Position numbers and translations under genes: made by a program | The notes under the pieces: model-generated | Database searches by the model: none | What the model was told of the DNA's origin: nothing | What the model saw: the letters and a program-made list of their open reading frames with translations, nothing else | NCBI GenBank assembly: GCA_963922935.1 | Contig: CAWUKE010000007.1 | Coordinates: 1-30,906 of the forward strand | Direction of reading: 5' to 3' | Length of the DNA stretch: 30,906 nt | Origin: Litorimonas sp963922935 | GTDB lineage: Bacteria; Pseudomonadota; Alphaproteobacteria; Caulobacterales; Maricaulaceae | Shown here: piece after piece, positions 15,095 through 24,169 of the stretch | How positions within the stretch are numbered: the first letter of the stretch is position 1 | Layout: each line of letters begins with the position of its first letter

Positions 15095-15484
15095 ATGATG
15101 AAACGAATCCCTAAACCGTCCAATGCGGAAACCGCGATCCTGCAAGTCCTGTGGGAGCAGCAACCCCGCAGCGTCAAAGAAATCCATGCCGTCTTAAGCG
15201 AAAGCCGCGACGTAGGTTACACGACCACCCTCAAACAAGTGCAGCGCATGCACGCTAAGGGTCTGGTGACCCGCACAAAAGGTGTCGGGAAATCCCATAA
15301 TTACAGCGCCGCGGTCGCAGAAGAGGCAACGAAGACAACCCTCGTTGATCGGTTCGTGAAGACAGCCTTTGATGGCTCCGTTCCCGAATTGGTTATGCAT
15401 GCTTTGGGCAGCGACGGCGCGAGCGCACAAGATATTGCCGAAATTCGGGCCTTCCTCGACTCTCTTGAGTCAGACGGACAATAA
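15095..15484 (+). CDS. BlaI/MecI-family transcriptional repressor
   Basis: A 129-residue winged-helix repressor of the BlaI/MecI/CopY group. The head reads PSNAETAILQVLWEQQPRSVKEIH, then the recognition region VGYTTTLKQVQRMHAKGLVTRTKGVGKSHNYSAAV, as in BlaI where the loop between TLLxRL and KGxxx is cut by the partner protease. The C-terminal third is the dimerisation helix (AQDIAEIRAFLDSLESDG). It is followed after 23 bases by its M56 protease partner, the standard BlaI-BlaR order. Two dyads upstream support self-regulation. The start could be either of two adjacent ATGs; no strong Shine-Dalgarno is seen. Beta-lactam response should not be assumed. Confidence 0.92.
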   Translation: MMKRIPKPSNAETAILQVLWEQQPRSVKEIHAVLSESRDVGYTTTLKQVQRMHAKGLVTRTKGVGKSHNYSAAVAEEATKTTLVDRFVKTAFDGSVPELVMHALGSDGASAQDIAEIRAFLDSLESDGQ

Positions 15485-15507
15485 GAAGCGACGAGGAGAG
15501 AGAGACC

Positions 15508-17874
15508 ATGGACCGCTTTACACCCCTCTTCGAAACCTTTGGCTGGGCTGTTTTACACAGTCTTTGGCAAGGGGCTTTGATTATCGCTCTTGTCGTTTTG
15601 GCACGCCGTTTGGCTGGTCCGACGCGACCCGGTTTGGCCTATGCTGCCGGAATGGCAGGCCTGTTGGCGATCTTTTTCGCCTTTATCGGCACATTGGGGC
15701 TGCTTCTCACCCAGTCGACCGGATCGGAAACACTCTCAACGGCCAATAACCTACCCGTCTTAGGCCAATTGCAAGAGGCGACGCTCTTCGGACCAGAGGG
15801 GCGAGAGCTTATCGCGCCGTCTACTGGTGAAACAGGGGCTGCTTCATCAGGTTCATCAGGTTTTTCAATAAGCTGGACCTGGTTGATGCCAGCACTCGGC
15901 GCACTCTGGGCTGTTGGGTTTTTCATCCTCAGCCTGCAATGCATGTATGCGTGGGCTAAGACGCGCTGTTACGCGACTTTGGGTTTGTCAGACGCCCCGG
16001 CAGATTGGGTGGAGCGTTTTGAGGCGCTTATCGAAAAGGCGGGGGCGAAAGCCGGTATCCAACTGAAAATTTCAGCTCTTGTTGAAAGCCCTGTCACGCT
16101 CGGGACCTTCAAGCCACTGGTTCTGGTTCCAGCGGGTTTTTTGACGGGCTTCCCGCCTGCTCAAGTCGAGGCCATTCTGCTGCACGAGATCGCCCATATC
16201 CGCCGTCATGACTATCTAATTGGGCTTGTCCAGACCGCGATCCGCACGACACTCTATTTCAATCCGGCTGTGCTGATTGTCTCGCGCTGGATCGATGAAG
16301 ACCGTGAGCAGGCCTGCGATGACTTCGCTGTTCAGCGCACAGGCCGTCCGCTCGACCTCGCTAAAGGCTTGGCAGCACTGCGTCTGTCGCTGGCCCCGCA
16401 GCCTGTGATGGCGGCAAAGCGCGGATCGCTTCTGACACGGCTAGAGCGCCTGTCCGGGCGCCGGGCCAGCGTTCGAGGCCTAGACAAGGCCAGCGCTGTC
16501 GCCCTTGCGGCTGTTCTCCTCGGCTCGACCGTTTGGGTCTCTAATAGTGTGGCGCATCCACACCCTCCAAAAGCGCCAGATGTTGTCCTGGACGATACGG
16601 TTATTCGGGCCGAAGGCGTAGACGCACCTTTCATGCCTGTGCCACCTGTGGCGTCCGTTCCACCCGTGCCAACCATGGAAGTACCGGAACCCCCTGCCGC
16701 ACCAGCGACAGCCTTTGATCCGCTTGATCCTGACTCTGTGGCAAACTTTGAAGCGCGCATGGAAGCCTGGGGCGCAGAGATGGAAAAATGGGGCGAGCAG
16801 TGGGGCGAAGCCTGGAGCGAAACTGCTGAAAAAGACTTCGAAGAATGGGGCGAAGCGTTTGAAATGGCCATGGAAGACTGGGCCGATGATTTCGAAGACA
16901 AAATCGAAGACTGGGCTGAGAGTGTTGAAGCCCGCAGTGAAGTCATCGAAGATTTAGACGATATGTCTGACACCGAACTGGCAGAGCTTGGCCTGAGCCG
17001 CAGCGACGTCGAACTTCTCGCTGAAGACTTTGGCCTTCAAGTCGCCGAACAAGTTGTTGGCGGTCTGTTTGGGAACGGCCAGACAAGCGCAGAAGCCCGC
17101 GCCGAAATCGCCGCAGAAAGGGCCGAACTTGATGTTCAGCGGATTGAAACCATCGTCCGCCGCCTAGAGGCTGCAGAGCATGCAGAAGTGTCACGTCAGA
17201 AAGCCGAGCACTATGCCAATCGCGAAGATCGTTACGCCGCGCGCGACGCTTTCTACGAAGCCCGAAACGAGCTTTATGAAGAGCGCAACAAAGCCTATGA
17301 AATGCGCAATAAAGCCTATCAAGAGCGCAACAAGGCTTACGAACTCCGCAACAAAGCGCGGACTGAGGCCGAAAAAGCCCGCGCCAAGCGTAAAGTCGCA
17401 GAGGCGAAACGCAAAGCCGAGATCGCGGCACGGGAAGCCTCTATCGTCGCCAATAAAGTCGAAATGCGCGTCAATGAGCTGGAACGCGAATACCGCGCCA
17501 CGCAAAAGAAAGCTTCGAAGATTAAGGCTGACGGTAATTATCAATCACGCACAATCACCCGTGGTGAATTCCATATGGGCGAAGACGATAAGTCCGTCGA
17601 TGCGAAAGCCTTAAGCAAGACCCTGATGGCTGAGCTGAGAGCGGACGGCCTGATCGAGAAAAACGCGAAGTCCTATGTTCTTAAATCGTCAGAGACTTGG
17701 ACCAAGGTGAATGGGCGTCGTCTTTCTGATGATCAACACGCCGCCTATCGGGCGCTACTCCTCGACGCCAATGTCTGCGGCGATGCAGACTTCGGCATAG
17801 AGGTCAAAAAAGACAAGTTGCAGCTCGAGATGAAAGATGGTCGATCTACGACAAAGATGACTGTCAGTTTATAG
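15508..17874 (+). CDS. M56 (BlaR1-like) membrane metallopeptidase with a long periplasmic coiled-coil domain
   Basis: A 788-residue membrane sensor-protease. The M56 core has helices near 10-32, 45-70, 120-145 and 328-350, zinc site HEIAH (226-230) and third ligand Glu267 in DREQACDD, as in BlaR1. On signal it should cleave the neighbouring BlaI-type repressor (inferred). After the last helix, there is no penicillin-binding domain. Instead come a proline-rich linker (about 355-410), an acidic segment 415-484 with seven Trp of which four repeat every 11 residues (436, 447, 458, 469), and a coiled coil of about 530-676 that contains seven consecutive heptads starting with Tyr (569-617, last five of the form Y-x-x-R-N-x-x). 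The end (DGLI...KVNGRRLSDDQHAAYRALL) resembles the tail of M56 sensors from Bacteroidetes-type systems. A GAGGAG Shine-Dalgarno-like run lies upstream. Confidence 0.9.
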   Translation: MDRFTPLFETFGWAVLHSLWQGALIIALVVLARRLAGPTRPGLAYAAGMAGLLAIFFAFIGTLGLLLTQSTGSETLSTANNLPVLGQLQEATLFGPEGRELIAPSTGETGAASSGSSGFSISWTWLMPALGALWAVGFFILSLQCMYAWAKTRCYATLGLSDAPADWVERFEALIEKAGAKAGIQLKISALVESPVTLGTFKPLVLVPAGFLTGFPPAQVEAILLHEIAHIRRHDYLIGLVQTAIRTTLYFNPAVLIVSRWIDEDREQACDDFAVQRTGRPLDLAKGLAALRLSLAPQPVMAAKRGSLLTRLERLSGRRASVRGLDKASAVALAAVLLGSTVWVSNSVAHPHPPKAPDVVLDDTVIRAEGVDAPFMPVPPVASVPPVPTMEVPEPPAAPATAFDPLDPDSVANFEARMEAWGAEMEKWGEQWGEAWSETAEKDFEEWGEAFEMAMEDWADDFEDKIEDWAESVEARSEVIEDLDDMSDTELAELGLSRSDVELLAEDFGLQVAEQVVGGLFGNGQTSAEARAEIAAERAELDVQRIETIVRRLEAAEHAEVSRQKAEHYANREDRYAARDAFYEARNELYEERNKAYEMRNKAYQERNKAYELRNKARTEAEKARAKRKVAEAKRKAEIAAREASIVANKVEMRVNELEREYRATQKKASKIKADGNYQSRTITRGEFHMGEDDKSVDAKALSKTLMAELRADGLIEKNAKSYVLKSSETWTKVNGRRLSDDQHAAYRALLLDANVCGDADFGIEVKKDKLQLEMKDGRSTTKMTVSL
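16750..16959 (+). repeat. Trp hendecad segment (protein-level repeat)
   Basis: Encodes residues 415-484 of the M56 protein. Trp at 421, 428, 432, 436, 447, 458, 469 follows 7/4/4/11/11/11 spacing, with Phe or Val four residues after the last three Trp, consistent with a hendecad coiled coil. Confidence 0.7.
17212..17358 (+). repeat. Tandem heptad repeat (Y-x-x-R-N-K-A)
   Basis: Seven tandem 21-bp units encode residues 569-617, each starting with Tyr. The last four read YEERNKA, YEMRNKA, YQERNKA, YELRNKA. The DNA copies differ at silent sites, so the repeat is old or selected at protein level. Confidence 0.8.
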
Positions 17875-17887
17875 GAACCTCCCCCCT

Positions 17888-17918
17888 GTGAGGCGTCAGT
17901 CGGAAATCGGCGCCTCAC
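17888..17918. terminator. Hairpin after the M56 gene
   Basis: GTGAGGCG (17888-17895) pairs perfectly with CGCCTCAC (17911-17918) over a 15-base loop, 14 bases after the stop codon. No T-run follows, so it may be a processing stem or a weak terminator before the receptor gene. Confidence 0.45.
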
Positions 17919-17987
17919 CCCATCCTCTTCTCGACGCAACCATCACTGCGTCACCTTTAAATTCTCCGACCTAAGGGACCCCCGGTT

Positions 17988-20114
17988 ATGAGACCTTTTT
18001 TTACACCGCTTCGGGCGGCCACGATGCCCCTTTGCCTAATTTCAAGCCTCGGTTTGATGACCAGCACGGCCATCGCCCAAGTCGCAGACGACCTCCCTGC
18101 CGGTGACACGGTCGAGACCGTCAGCCCCGAGGAAGCGACAGCCAGCAACGTTTTCCTCGCCGATTATTTCGCGCAATATGCGCCCCGCACCGCCTTGGAT
18201 ATGATCGGCCAAATTCCCGGCTTTTCAATCCGCACGGGTGATCTGAGCAAAAGGGGCTTGGGACAAGGCGGGGCCAATATCCTCGTCAATGGTCAGCGTC
18301 TTACCGGGAAAGCCAACCCCTTTGATGAGCTCGACCAAATCCTATCGAAAAATGTGATTTCGATTACGCTGCTGGACGGTGCCTCTCTGTCGATCCCCGG
18401 TCTGTCGGGACAGGTCGCAGACATTCAAACCAAAGCGAGCGCCTTTAGCGGGTCCTGGGAATGGAACCCGCAATTTCGCGAAAGCCTACGCCCAAACTGG
18501 TTCAATGGTCGCGTAAATATCTCTGGTGAAACGGGGAATTTGAACTGGTCGGCTTTCTTTCGTGACTATTCTTTCAGGGGCGGTGTCTCCGCCACACAGC
18601 TGCGCCGTGACGGGGACGGTCAACTTTTTGAAACCTGGCTCGAAGACGTCGATAACTATGGCGACCGGCCCGGCATTGGGACCAACTTAACCTGGACGCC
18701 CAAAGAAGGGCACACCGCCAATCTGAACGCAGAATATGCGCTGTTTAACTTCCGTCGTAAGGTCGACACAGAGCGCGTGCCGGAAACCGCAGACGGCGAT
18801 GACAGCTTGACCCGGACAAATGGCGGGGAAGACGAGCGTTATCTGGAAATTGGGGCAGACTATGAGCGCCCCTTCTGGGACGGAACGGTTAAGGTTATTG
18901 GCTATCTTGAACGGGAATGGTCACCCACTGAGAACACATTCAGTATTTTCGACCCAGTGACGGGCTTTGAGGGCGCGTCTCGCTTTGTCCAAGATGCGGA
19001 TGAGGCCGAGACCATTGTGCGCGGTGAGTATGGTTGGGCTCCGCAAGAAGGCCGCAGCTGGCAATTTGGTCTGGAAGCCGCCTATAACTCCCTCGACGTT
19101 ATGCAGGAGCTTTTCCTCCAGGATCCTGGCGAAGACTTTATCGGCGAAGGCCCTTCTAGCTTTTCTGTGTCGGAGGATCGCTACGAAGCGACCCTCACCC
19201 ACTCTCGTACACTCGGCCCGAAATGGGATATGCAGGCGTCCATTGGCGTTGAGCAATCCGAACTCACCCAAATGCGCGACGATGTGGCTATGGTTGAACC
19301 GCAAGATTTCATCCGTCCGAAAGGCTTTGTGTCTGCGAGCTATAAACCGAGCGAAAACAGAACATGGCGCTTACAAGTCGGACGCGAAGTCGGCCAGCTC
19401 AATTTCTTCGACTTTGTCGCCTCAGTCGATCTGGTGGATGATTTAGGTCGGGAGGGTAATCCCGAACTGGTCCCGTCCCAAAGTTGGAATGGCACGATCG
19501 AATATCAGCACGATTTCGGGCAAGGCAATACGATGAACATTGAGGTCTACGGGGCCTTGATTAGCGACATTGTCGACCGCATCCCCGTCGGAGATGATGG
19601 CGATGCCGTCGGGAACCTGGATAATGCTTATCGCTACGGGTTTGAGATTTCCGGGACCTTTAAAGGCGAAAAATGGGGTTGGGACGGCACGCAGCTCGAT
19701 TATGAAATCGATTGGCGCGACTCTAACGTCGAAGATCCACTGCTCGGCTTTAACCGCCGCCTCAGTGGGGATCTAAAAACGGCTTTTGAAGTCTCTTTCC
19801 GACACGATATTCCGAACACGGACTGGGCTTATGGCGCGTTCATCGAGAATTTCACGTCGGCCAGACAGTTCCGCACTTTCACAATCAGTCAGTTTGGGAA
19901 CACGAAACAATTCACCGGATTTTATCTCGAGCATAAAGATATCTTAGGGATCAAAGCGCGTGTGCAATTGATGAACCCGTTCAGCTATACGGACGAGTTT
20001 TCAAAGCGCACCGTCTTCGACGGACGCCGGGATAATGGCGTGATCCTGCGTACCGAAGATTCAAACTTTGACTTTGGCCCGATCCTGCAATTCCGCCTCA
20101 GCGGTGAGTTTTAA
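17988..20114 (+). CDS. TonB-dependent receptor / outer-membrane beta-barrel
   Basis: A 708-residue outer-membrane protein: signal peptide ending near MTSTAIAQ (about 1-31), plug-like domain (about 55-150, with ALDMIGQIPGFSIR and NILVNGQRLTGK), then alternating beta-barrel text to a terminal Phe (ILQFRLSGEF), the usual signal for barrel insertion. The family imports siderophores, vitamins or glycans with energy from TonB; nothing here fixes the substrate. The plug carries ILVNGQRL, close to the VLVDGKR consensus; no clear TonB box was seen. It follows the M56 gene by 113 bases, so it could belong to the BlaI/M56 regulon, but the hairpin between them leaves this open. AAGGGA lies upstream of the ATG. 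Confidence 0.88.
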   Translation: MRPFFTPLRAATMPLCLISSLGLMTSTAIAQVADDLPAGDTVETVSPEEATASNVFLADYFAQYAPRTALDMIGQIPGFSIRTGDLSKRGLGQGGANILVNGQRLTGKANPFDELDQILSKNVISITLLDGASLSIPGLSGQVADIQTKASAFSGSWEWNPQFRESLRPNWFNGRVNISGETGNLNWSAFFRDYSFRGGVSATQLRRDGDGQLFETWLEDVDNYGDRPGIGTNLTWTPKEGHTANLNAEYALFNFRRKVDTERVPETADGDDSLTRTNGGEDERYLEIGADYERPFWDGTVKVIGYLEREWSPTENTFSIFDPVTGFEGASRFVQDADEAETIVRGEYGWAPQEGRSWQFGLEAAYNSLDVMQELFLQDPGEDFIGEGPSSFSVSEDRYEATLTHSRTLGPKWDMQASIGVEQSELTQMRDDVAMVEPQDFIRPKGFVSASYKPSENRTWRLQVGREVGQLNFFDFVASVDLVDDLGREGNPELVPSQSWNGTIEYQHDFGQGNTMNIEVYGALISDIVDRIPVGDDGDAVGNLDNAYRYGFEISGTFKGEKWGWDGTQLDYEIDWRDSNVEDPLLGFNRRLSGDLKTAFEVSFRHDIPNTDWAYGAFIENFTSARQFRTFTISQFGNTKQFTGFYLEHKDILGIKARVQLMNPFSYTDEFSKRTVFDGRRDNGVILRTEDSNFDFGPILQFRLSGEF

Positions 20115-20315
20115 GCCAAGTGGCTGATCGGAAATGACCCCGTCGGCGGCGTCGCTAAAGAGCCAGCGGCGTCGGGTATGCCAACGGTCGATGAAAGTGA
20201 AATCGCAACAGTCGCGATCACTGTCAAAACCATTGTCAGAGCTGTGCGGGTCCAAAAGCGCATGACGGGCGACTACACCCATCATGCCTGCATCCAGATT
20301 AGGAAACGGGGTTAA

Positions 20316-21590
20316 TTATTCGCTTTTGATTTTCCCGAACATCACGCCAGCGACTTTGCGCATCTGAATTTCCTCGGACCCTTCGGTAATGCGGTATCGG
20401 CGGTGGTGGCGATAAATATGCTCAAACGGTTTGTGCCGGGAATAGCCGATCCCGCCGTGGACCTGCATCGCCCGATCCGCAGCCTCACACACCAAACGAT
20501 TAGCCCGGTAATTACACATGCTGACTTGGGCAGAGAGTTTCTTCGCGACCTCCACCTTGCTCATCCCGTCCATAGCGTGGGCGGTTTGATAGATCAGAAG
20601 ACGCAGCATCGCCGCCTCCGTCTGTAGCTCGACAAGCGGGAATTGGATGGCCTGATTGAGCCAAAGCGGCTTGCCAAACGGCGCGCGGTCTTTGGCGTAT
20701 TTCACACTCTCATCAATGCAATACTGTGCCGCGCCCAGACTACTCGCGGCTTGGCGAATGCGGTTTTCATGCACAAAATGCTGCGCGCAAGCGAGGCCAA
20801 AGTCGAGATCGCCAAGTACCATATCATCTGGCACGAAGACGTCCTTGAACGTACAGCTTGGATGATCCGTCGGCATATTAAAGGTCCAGAGATAGTCGCC
20901 GATCTCAAACCCCTCAGCCTGAGTATCAACAACGAAACAGCCAATGCCCTTGGCATCGCCGTCTTCGCCTGAATGACGCGCAAAGCACATCACATGGGTC
21001 GCCACATGCAGGCCCGTCGTCCACATTTTATTGCCATTGATCCGCCAGCCCGACACGCCGTCTTGCGTGTCCCGAACCGCGCGTGTCTCCATCCACGTCG
21101 CGTCAGAGCCATGGTCTTTTTCTGTGAGACCAAAACTCCACAGCATTTCGCCCCGGCACATGGGCTCAATGAACTCCCTTTGGCGTTCTGTGCCGAAGTC
21201 GCGAACCATCAGCGGCTGAACCAAATTGCCGACGATGGAATGCTCATTCTGCAGATCATTATGCAGACCGAGGCCCTGACTCGCAAAATGTTCGCGGATG
21301 CGGGCCATGGCCAAATTGCCGCCATCCTGTCCGCCAAATTCTTTGGGGTGTTGGAAGCGGTAGTGACCGGCCGCATCCGCGCGTCGGCGCGCTTCCCCTA
21401 GCAAGTCTTCCCAGTCTTCCGAGGGTAACCCCCCCCGATTCCAATCGGTCCGACTATTTTCCCGCCGATGATCAAAAAACCGGATATTATCGTCTGCCAC
21501 CTCTAACGGCTTGATCTCCGCGTCAATAAAGCCGTCGAGCGCAGCGAGATAGTCTTCAATCGCTTGCGGGATTTTGAATAAATCGCTCAA
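20316..21590 (-). CDS. Acyl-CoA dehydrogenase family protein
   Basis: A FAD enzyme that makes a double bond in acyl-CoA during beta-oxidation or related catabolism. Features: N-terminal helical domain (FKIPQAIEDYLAALDGFIDAEIKPLE), middle domain with SFGLTEKDHGSDATWMETRA and MWTTGLHVATHVMCFAR, C-terminal helical domain with EAADRAMQVHGGIGYSRHKPFEHIYRHHRRYRITEGSEEIQMRKVAG. About 424 residues. No ATG suits the family start; TTG 21590, with AAAGG eight bases before it, gives the start (M)SDLFKIPQ that matches relatives. A longer frame from another TTG at 21629 would add 13 residues. Chain length and substrate cannot be set. It is a single gene, convergent with the receptor gene. Confidence 0.92.
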   Translation of the reverse strand: MSDLFKIPQAIEDYLAALDGFIDAEIKPLEVADDNIRFFDHRRENSRTDWNRGGLPSEDWEDLLGEARRRADAAGHYRFQHPKEFGGQDGGNLAMARIREHFASQGLGLHNDLQNEHSIVGNLVQPLMVRDFGTERQREFIEPMCRGEMLWSFGLTEKDHGSDATWMETRAVRDTQDGVSGWRINGNKMWTTGLHVATHVMCFARHSGEDGDAKGIGCFVVDTQAEGFEIGDYLWTFNMPTDHPSCTFKDVFVPDDMVLGDLDFGLACAQHFVHENRIRQAASSLGAAQYCIDESVKYAKDRAPFGKPLWLNQAIQFPLVELQTEAAMLRLLIYQTAHAMDGMSKVEVAKKLSAQVSMCNYRANRLVCEAADRAMQVHGGIGYSRHKPFEHIYRHHRRYRITEGSEEIQMRKVAGVMFGKIKSE

Positions 21591-21880
21591 CTTGGCAGCC
21601 TTTGAGTACGGACCGAACCGAGGGCCCAAAAGAGTCTATCATCACAGGTCGCGTTCAACGGATTGACAGTCAGAGCTTCTGCAAAGCTAACTGCGCCTTG
21701 TGTGAACGCAAGGCCCTCTAGACCTCACCGTAACCAAACCCCCTATTGGCTGTATAGGGTCGTCCGCGTAAATCATATAAGCGTTGGCCGGCTCCTATAG
21801 ATCGTGACGGGCGGCGAATAAATCGGAGGACCGGTAGCTTTAAGCCTTGGTCCGCGACCTAAGCCTCGTTACACATCCCT
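21591..21880. other. Intergenic region between divergent genes
   Basis: 290 bases between the acyl-CoA dehydrogenase start and the DUF389 gene, which are divergent. It must contain both promoters. I see AT-rich stretches near 21773-21780 but no reliable promoter, operator or RNA. Confidence 0.5.
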
Positions 21881-22891
21881 ATGCGACGAATGGACATTCA
21901 TATTCGAGAGTGCGACGCGATGGACGTCGTTATCAAAGCAGTTCAGGCCGCCAAGCCCGTCGATTATTTTGTTGTCCAACCTGAACAAAAAGATCGCCGA
22001 GTGATCACCGTCTTGCTGGAAGACGGAACAGGTCAGACCTTGATGGATAATGTCCAGCAAGCGATGGAAGGCGAGCAGGACTGGCGCGTCTCCCTCATGC
22101 CGATCGAAGCGACCGCCCCAAAGGTCAAAAAGCCCAAAAAAGATCAAGAAAAACGCGGCAAACGCAAACAGGCCTTACGCGAAGAAATCCTGCAAGACAT
22201 TTCAGCCGACGCAAAGCTCGACCGAGATTTCATCATCATGGTTACCCTTTCAACTATCGTTGCCGCGATTGGCTTACACTCTGACTCAATAGCGGGCGTC
22301 ATCGGCGCGATGGTAATCGCCCCATTGCTGGGCCCGATCCTAGGCTTTTCCTTTGCCGCGGCTTTAGGCGATCGTACACTCTTGCTCGGTTCAGGTAAAA
22401 CGCTCGCAGCTGGCGTGGCGATCGCTTTAGTCTGCAGCGTTGCGATCTCCTTTATGATCGATGTCGATCTACAGAGCCAAGAATTGATCACGCGGGCCGA
22501 AGTCCGACTAGACGGGATGGCGCTGGCAATTGCCGCGGGATGTGCAGCCGCCTTATCGATCGCGCGCGGCCAAGGCTCCGCTTTGGTTGGAGTCATGGTG
22601 GCTGCCGCGCTTCTTCCTCCTGGTGCCGCGATAGGGCTTTTCCTCGGTAGTGGGGAGTTTGAACTGGCGTCGCGCGCCACGCTCCTTCTTTTATTGAACG
22701 TGGCCAGCCTGATCTTTGCGGCCCTCGTCGTCTTCCGCCTACGTAAAATGCGGCCCCGAACCTGGATTGAACAAAAAGATGCCGATCGGGCGAGCCTCAT
22801 CAATATCGCCCTGTCTGTGGGGATCTTAGTGGCCTGTATCGTATTAATTACGGTGTTGGATTTAGGGTCCAAAATCTCTGTTGGCGGTTGA
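21881..22891 (+). CDS. DUF389 (TIGR00341-type) membrane protein
   Basis: A 336-residue protein with a soluble N-terminal domain (about 1-115, ending in a Lys-rich linker KVKKPKKDQEKRGKRKQAL) and about seven membrane helices. The DUF389 hallmark reads AGVIGAMVIAPLLGPILGFSFAAALGD (about 138-165), followed by ALVGVMVAAALLPPGAAIGL (about 235-255). The function of the family is not established; a transport or membrane-integrity role is only guessed. Start may be ATG 21881 or ATG 21890 (MDIHIRE); neither has a good ribosome-binding site. Single gene, divergent from acyl-CoA dehydrogenase and convergent with the following gene. Confidence 0.88.
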   Translation: MRRMDIHIRECDAMDVVIKAVQAAKPVDYFVVQPEQKDRRVITVLLEDGTGQTLMDNVQQAMEGEQDWRVSLMPIEATAPKVKKPKKDQEKRGKRKQALREEILQDISADAKLDRDFIIMVTLSTIVAAIGLHSDSIAGVIGAMVIAPLLGPILGFSFAAALGDRTLLLGSGKTLAAGVAIALVCSVAISFMIDVDLQSQELITRAEVRLDGMALAIAAGCAAALSIARGQGSALVGVMVAAALLPPGAAIGLFLGSGEFELASRATLLLLLNVASLIFAALVVFRLRKMRPRTWIEQKDADRASLINIALSVGILVACIVLITVLDLGSKISVGG

Positions 22892-22949
22892 TAGAGAAAC
22901 AATCGTCGCGCTTCCAAGCTCTGCACGCCTTCCCTCAGAAATCGCAGCG

Positions 22950-23960
22950 CTATTCTGATACACCTCGAGCTTTTACAGCCGTATCGGGAAAGTCAGAGAA
23001 TAGTCCATCAACGCCGAGGTCCATGAAATGAATAAGTTCGTCTTTTGCGATCCCTTGGAACTGCGGCGCAACATCGTCTTCGCGAAAGGTCCAAGTGTGA
23101 ACAGGTAGGTCCAACTCATGCGCCTCTTTCACCAATCCCGTTGGCACGCCCAGATCATCGATGAGCAAAAGTTTGTAAGGCCCTATGCCGTCGGCGAAGC
23201 GAGCGATCTCCTCCAGGGATAGAGAGAGCGGCTGTCCGAAGAGATAGATCAGACGGATATTTGTTTTCTGGCTCAGGCGGCGCAGGTTTTCCATCTCAAA
23301 AGACTGGATAAAAACAGGGTCATCGTCGCCGTCAAACCCGAATTTGGTAAGGCTATCTAGCAGAGCCGTGTCATAGGATAGACCCAAAGCTTCGAGGGCG
23401 GCGGGTTGTTTGGTTTCGGGGTAAATGCCGATACGACGCCCCGTCTCTTCTGAACGCTGAGTGACAAGCTCCAACACCTCGTCGAAGGTCGGGATCGCGT
23501 ATAGGCCGTCAAAGTCTGTGGGACGTCCGGCTTTGACCTGTTTGGTGCGTAGAGTTTTGATCTCAGCCAGAGTGAAATCCTCGACAAACCAATCGGCGCC
23601 TTCATGACCGACTTTTACCCTTTTACGATCCGCAAATTGGGGGTGATCTGCCACATTGGTCGAGTCTGAAAGATAGCGATCATGGCGCACGACAAGTTCG
23701 CCGTCTTTCGTAATGACGAGGTCGGGTTCGATAAAGTCGGCCCCCATATCGATGGCTAAGGCATAGGCCGCAAGCGTATGTTCCGGGAGATAGCCACTGG
23801 CCCCTCTATGCGCGATAATAATTGGCGGTTCGCCGTTTAATGTATGCCAAGATAGTGCCTCTGTCTGAGGCGGTTCCTGTCCGACTGAACAGGCGCACGT
23901 TAAGCTGAGCAACCCAAGCAGGCTGATACCGTATCTCTTTAAGTTCCACATGATCTTCAT
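22950..23960 (-). CDS. Exported glycerophosphodiester phosphodiesterase (GlpQ-like)
   Basis: Hydrolyses glycerophosphodiesters to glycerol-3-phosphate and an alcohol. The 336-residue product has a signal peptide (about 1-24; Cys at 22 and 24 make an imperfect lipobox) and so acts in the periplasm, as GlpQ does. Catalytic elements are complete: HRGASGYLPEHT (His51, Arg52, Glu60), IEPDLVITKDGELVVRHD (Glu78, Asp80, His93), the conserved GIYPETKQP and, near the end, the VHTWTFRED segment. Its start is 209 bases upstream of the end of a second, cytosolic-type homologue, with a hairpin between, so it likely has its own promoter. Confidence 0.92.
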   Translation of the reverse strand: MKIMWNLKRYGISLLGLLSLTCACSVGQEPPQTEALSWHTLNGEPPIIIAHRGASGYLPEHTLAAYALAIDMGADFIEPDLVITKDGELVVRHDRYLSDSTNVADHPQFADRKRVKVGHEGADWFVEDFTLAEIKTLRTKQVKAGRPTDFDGLYAIPTFDEVLELVTQRSEETGRRIGIYPETKQPAALEALGLSYDTALLDSLTKFGFDGDDDPVFIQSFEMENLRRLSQKTNIRLIYLFGQPLSLSLEEIARFADGIGPYKLLLIDDLGVPTGLVKEAHELDLPVHTWTFREDDVAPQFQGIAKDELIHFMDLGVDGLFSDFPDTAVKARGVSE

Positions 23961-24079
23961 TCTTCATTCTAAGGGCATAGTATCTTGACCGAAGGCTGCA
24001 TTAAACGGCCCGAAACGGTGGCTCTTGCATTGTCGAAATCAGGCTATGGCTGGACTGCCGTTACAGAGTTGAGTTGAAA

Positions 24080-24099
24080 CGCTATTACGTCGAATAGCG
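24080..24099. terminator. Hairpin downstream of the five-gene cassette
   Basis: CGCTATT (24080-24086) pairs with AATAGCG (24093-24099) across a six-base loop, about 70 bases past the last stop codon of the minus-strand cassette. On the minus strand it is followed by TTTC, a weak U-run, so it may terminate the cassette. Confidence 0.4.
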
Positions 24100-24169
24100 C
24101 ATGTAGCGGTTGGCGCCAGGCATTGTAAATCTGACGAATGCTTGAGACTCTCATCTAAGATAGACTTCG

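Noticed and set aside
16332..17544. Long minus-strand frames opposite the M56 gene, rich in Ser or in Arg/Cys
   Set aside because: They are shadows of the Trp/Glu and Tyr-Arg-Asn repeats on the plus strand; composition mirrors those codons and no start signals are present.
20061..20285. Minus-strand open frame after the TonB-receptor gene (74 residues, Asp/Arg-rich)
   Set aside because: It overlaps the receptor end, has no ribosome-binding site, membrane segment or known motif, and composition could arise from antisense reading.
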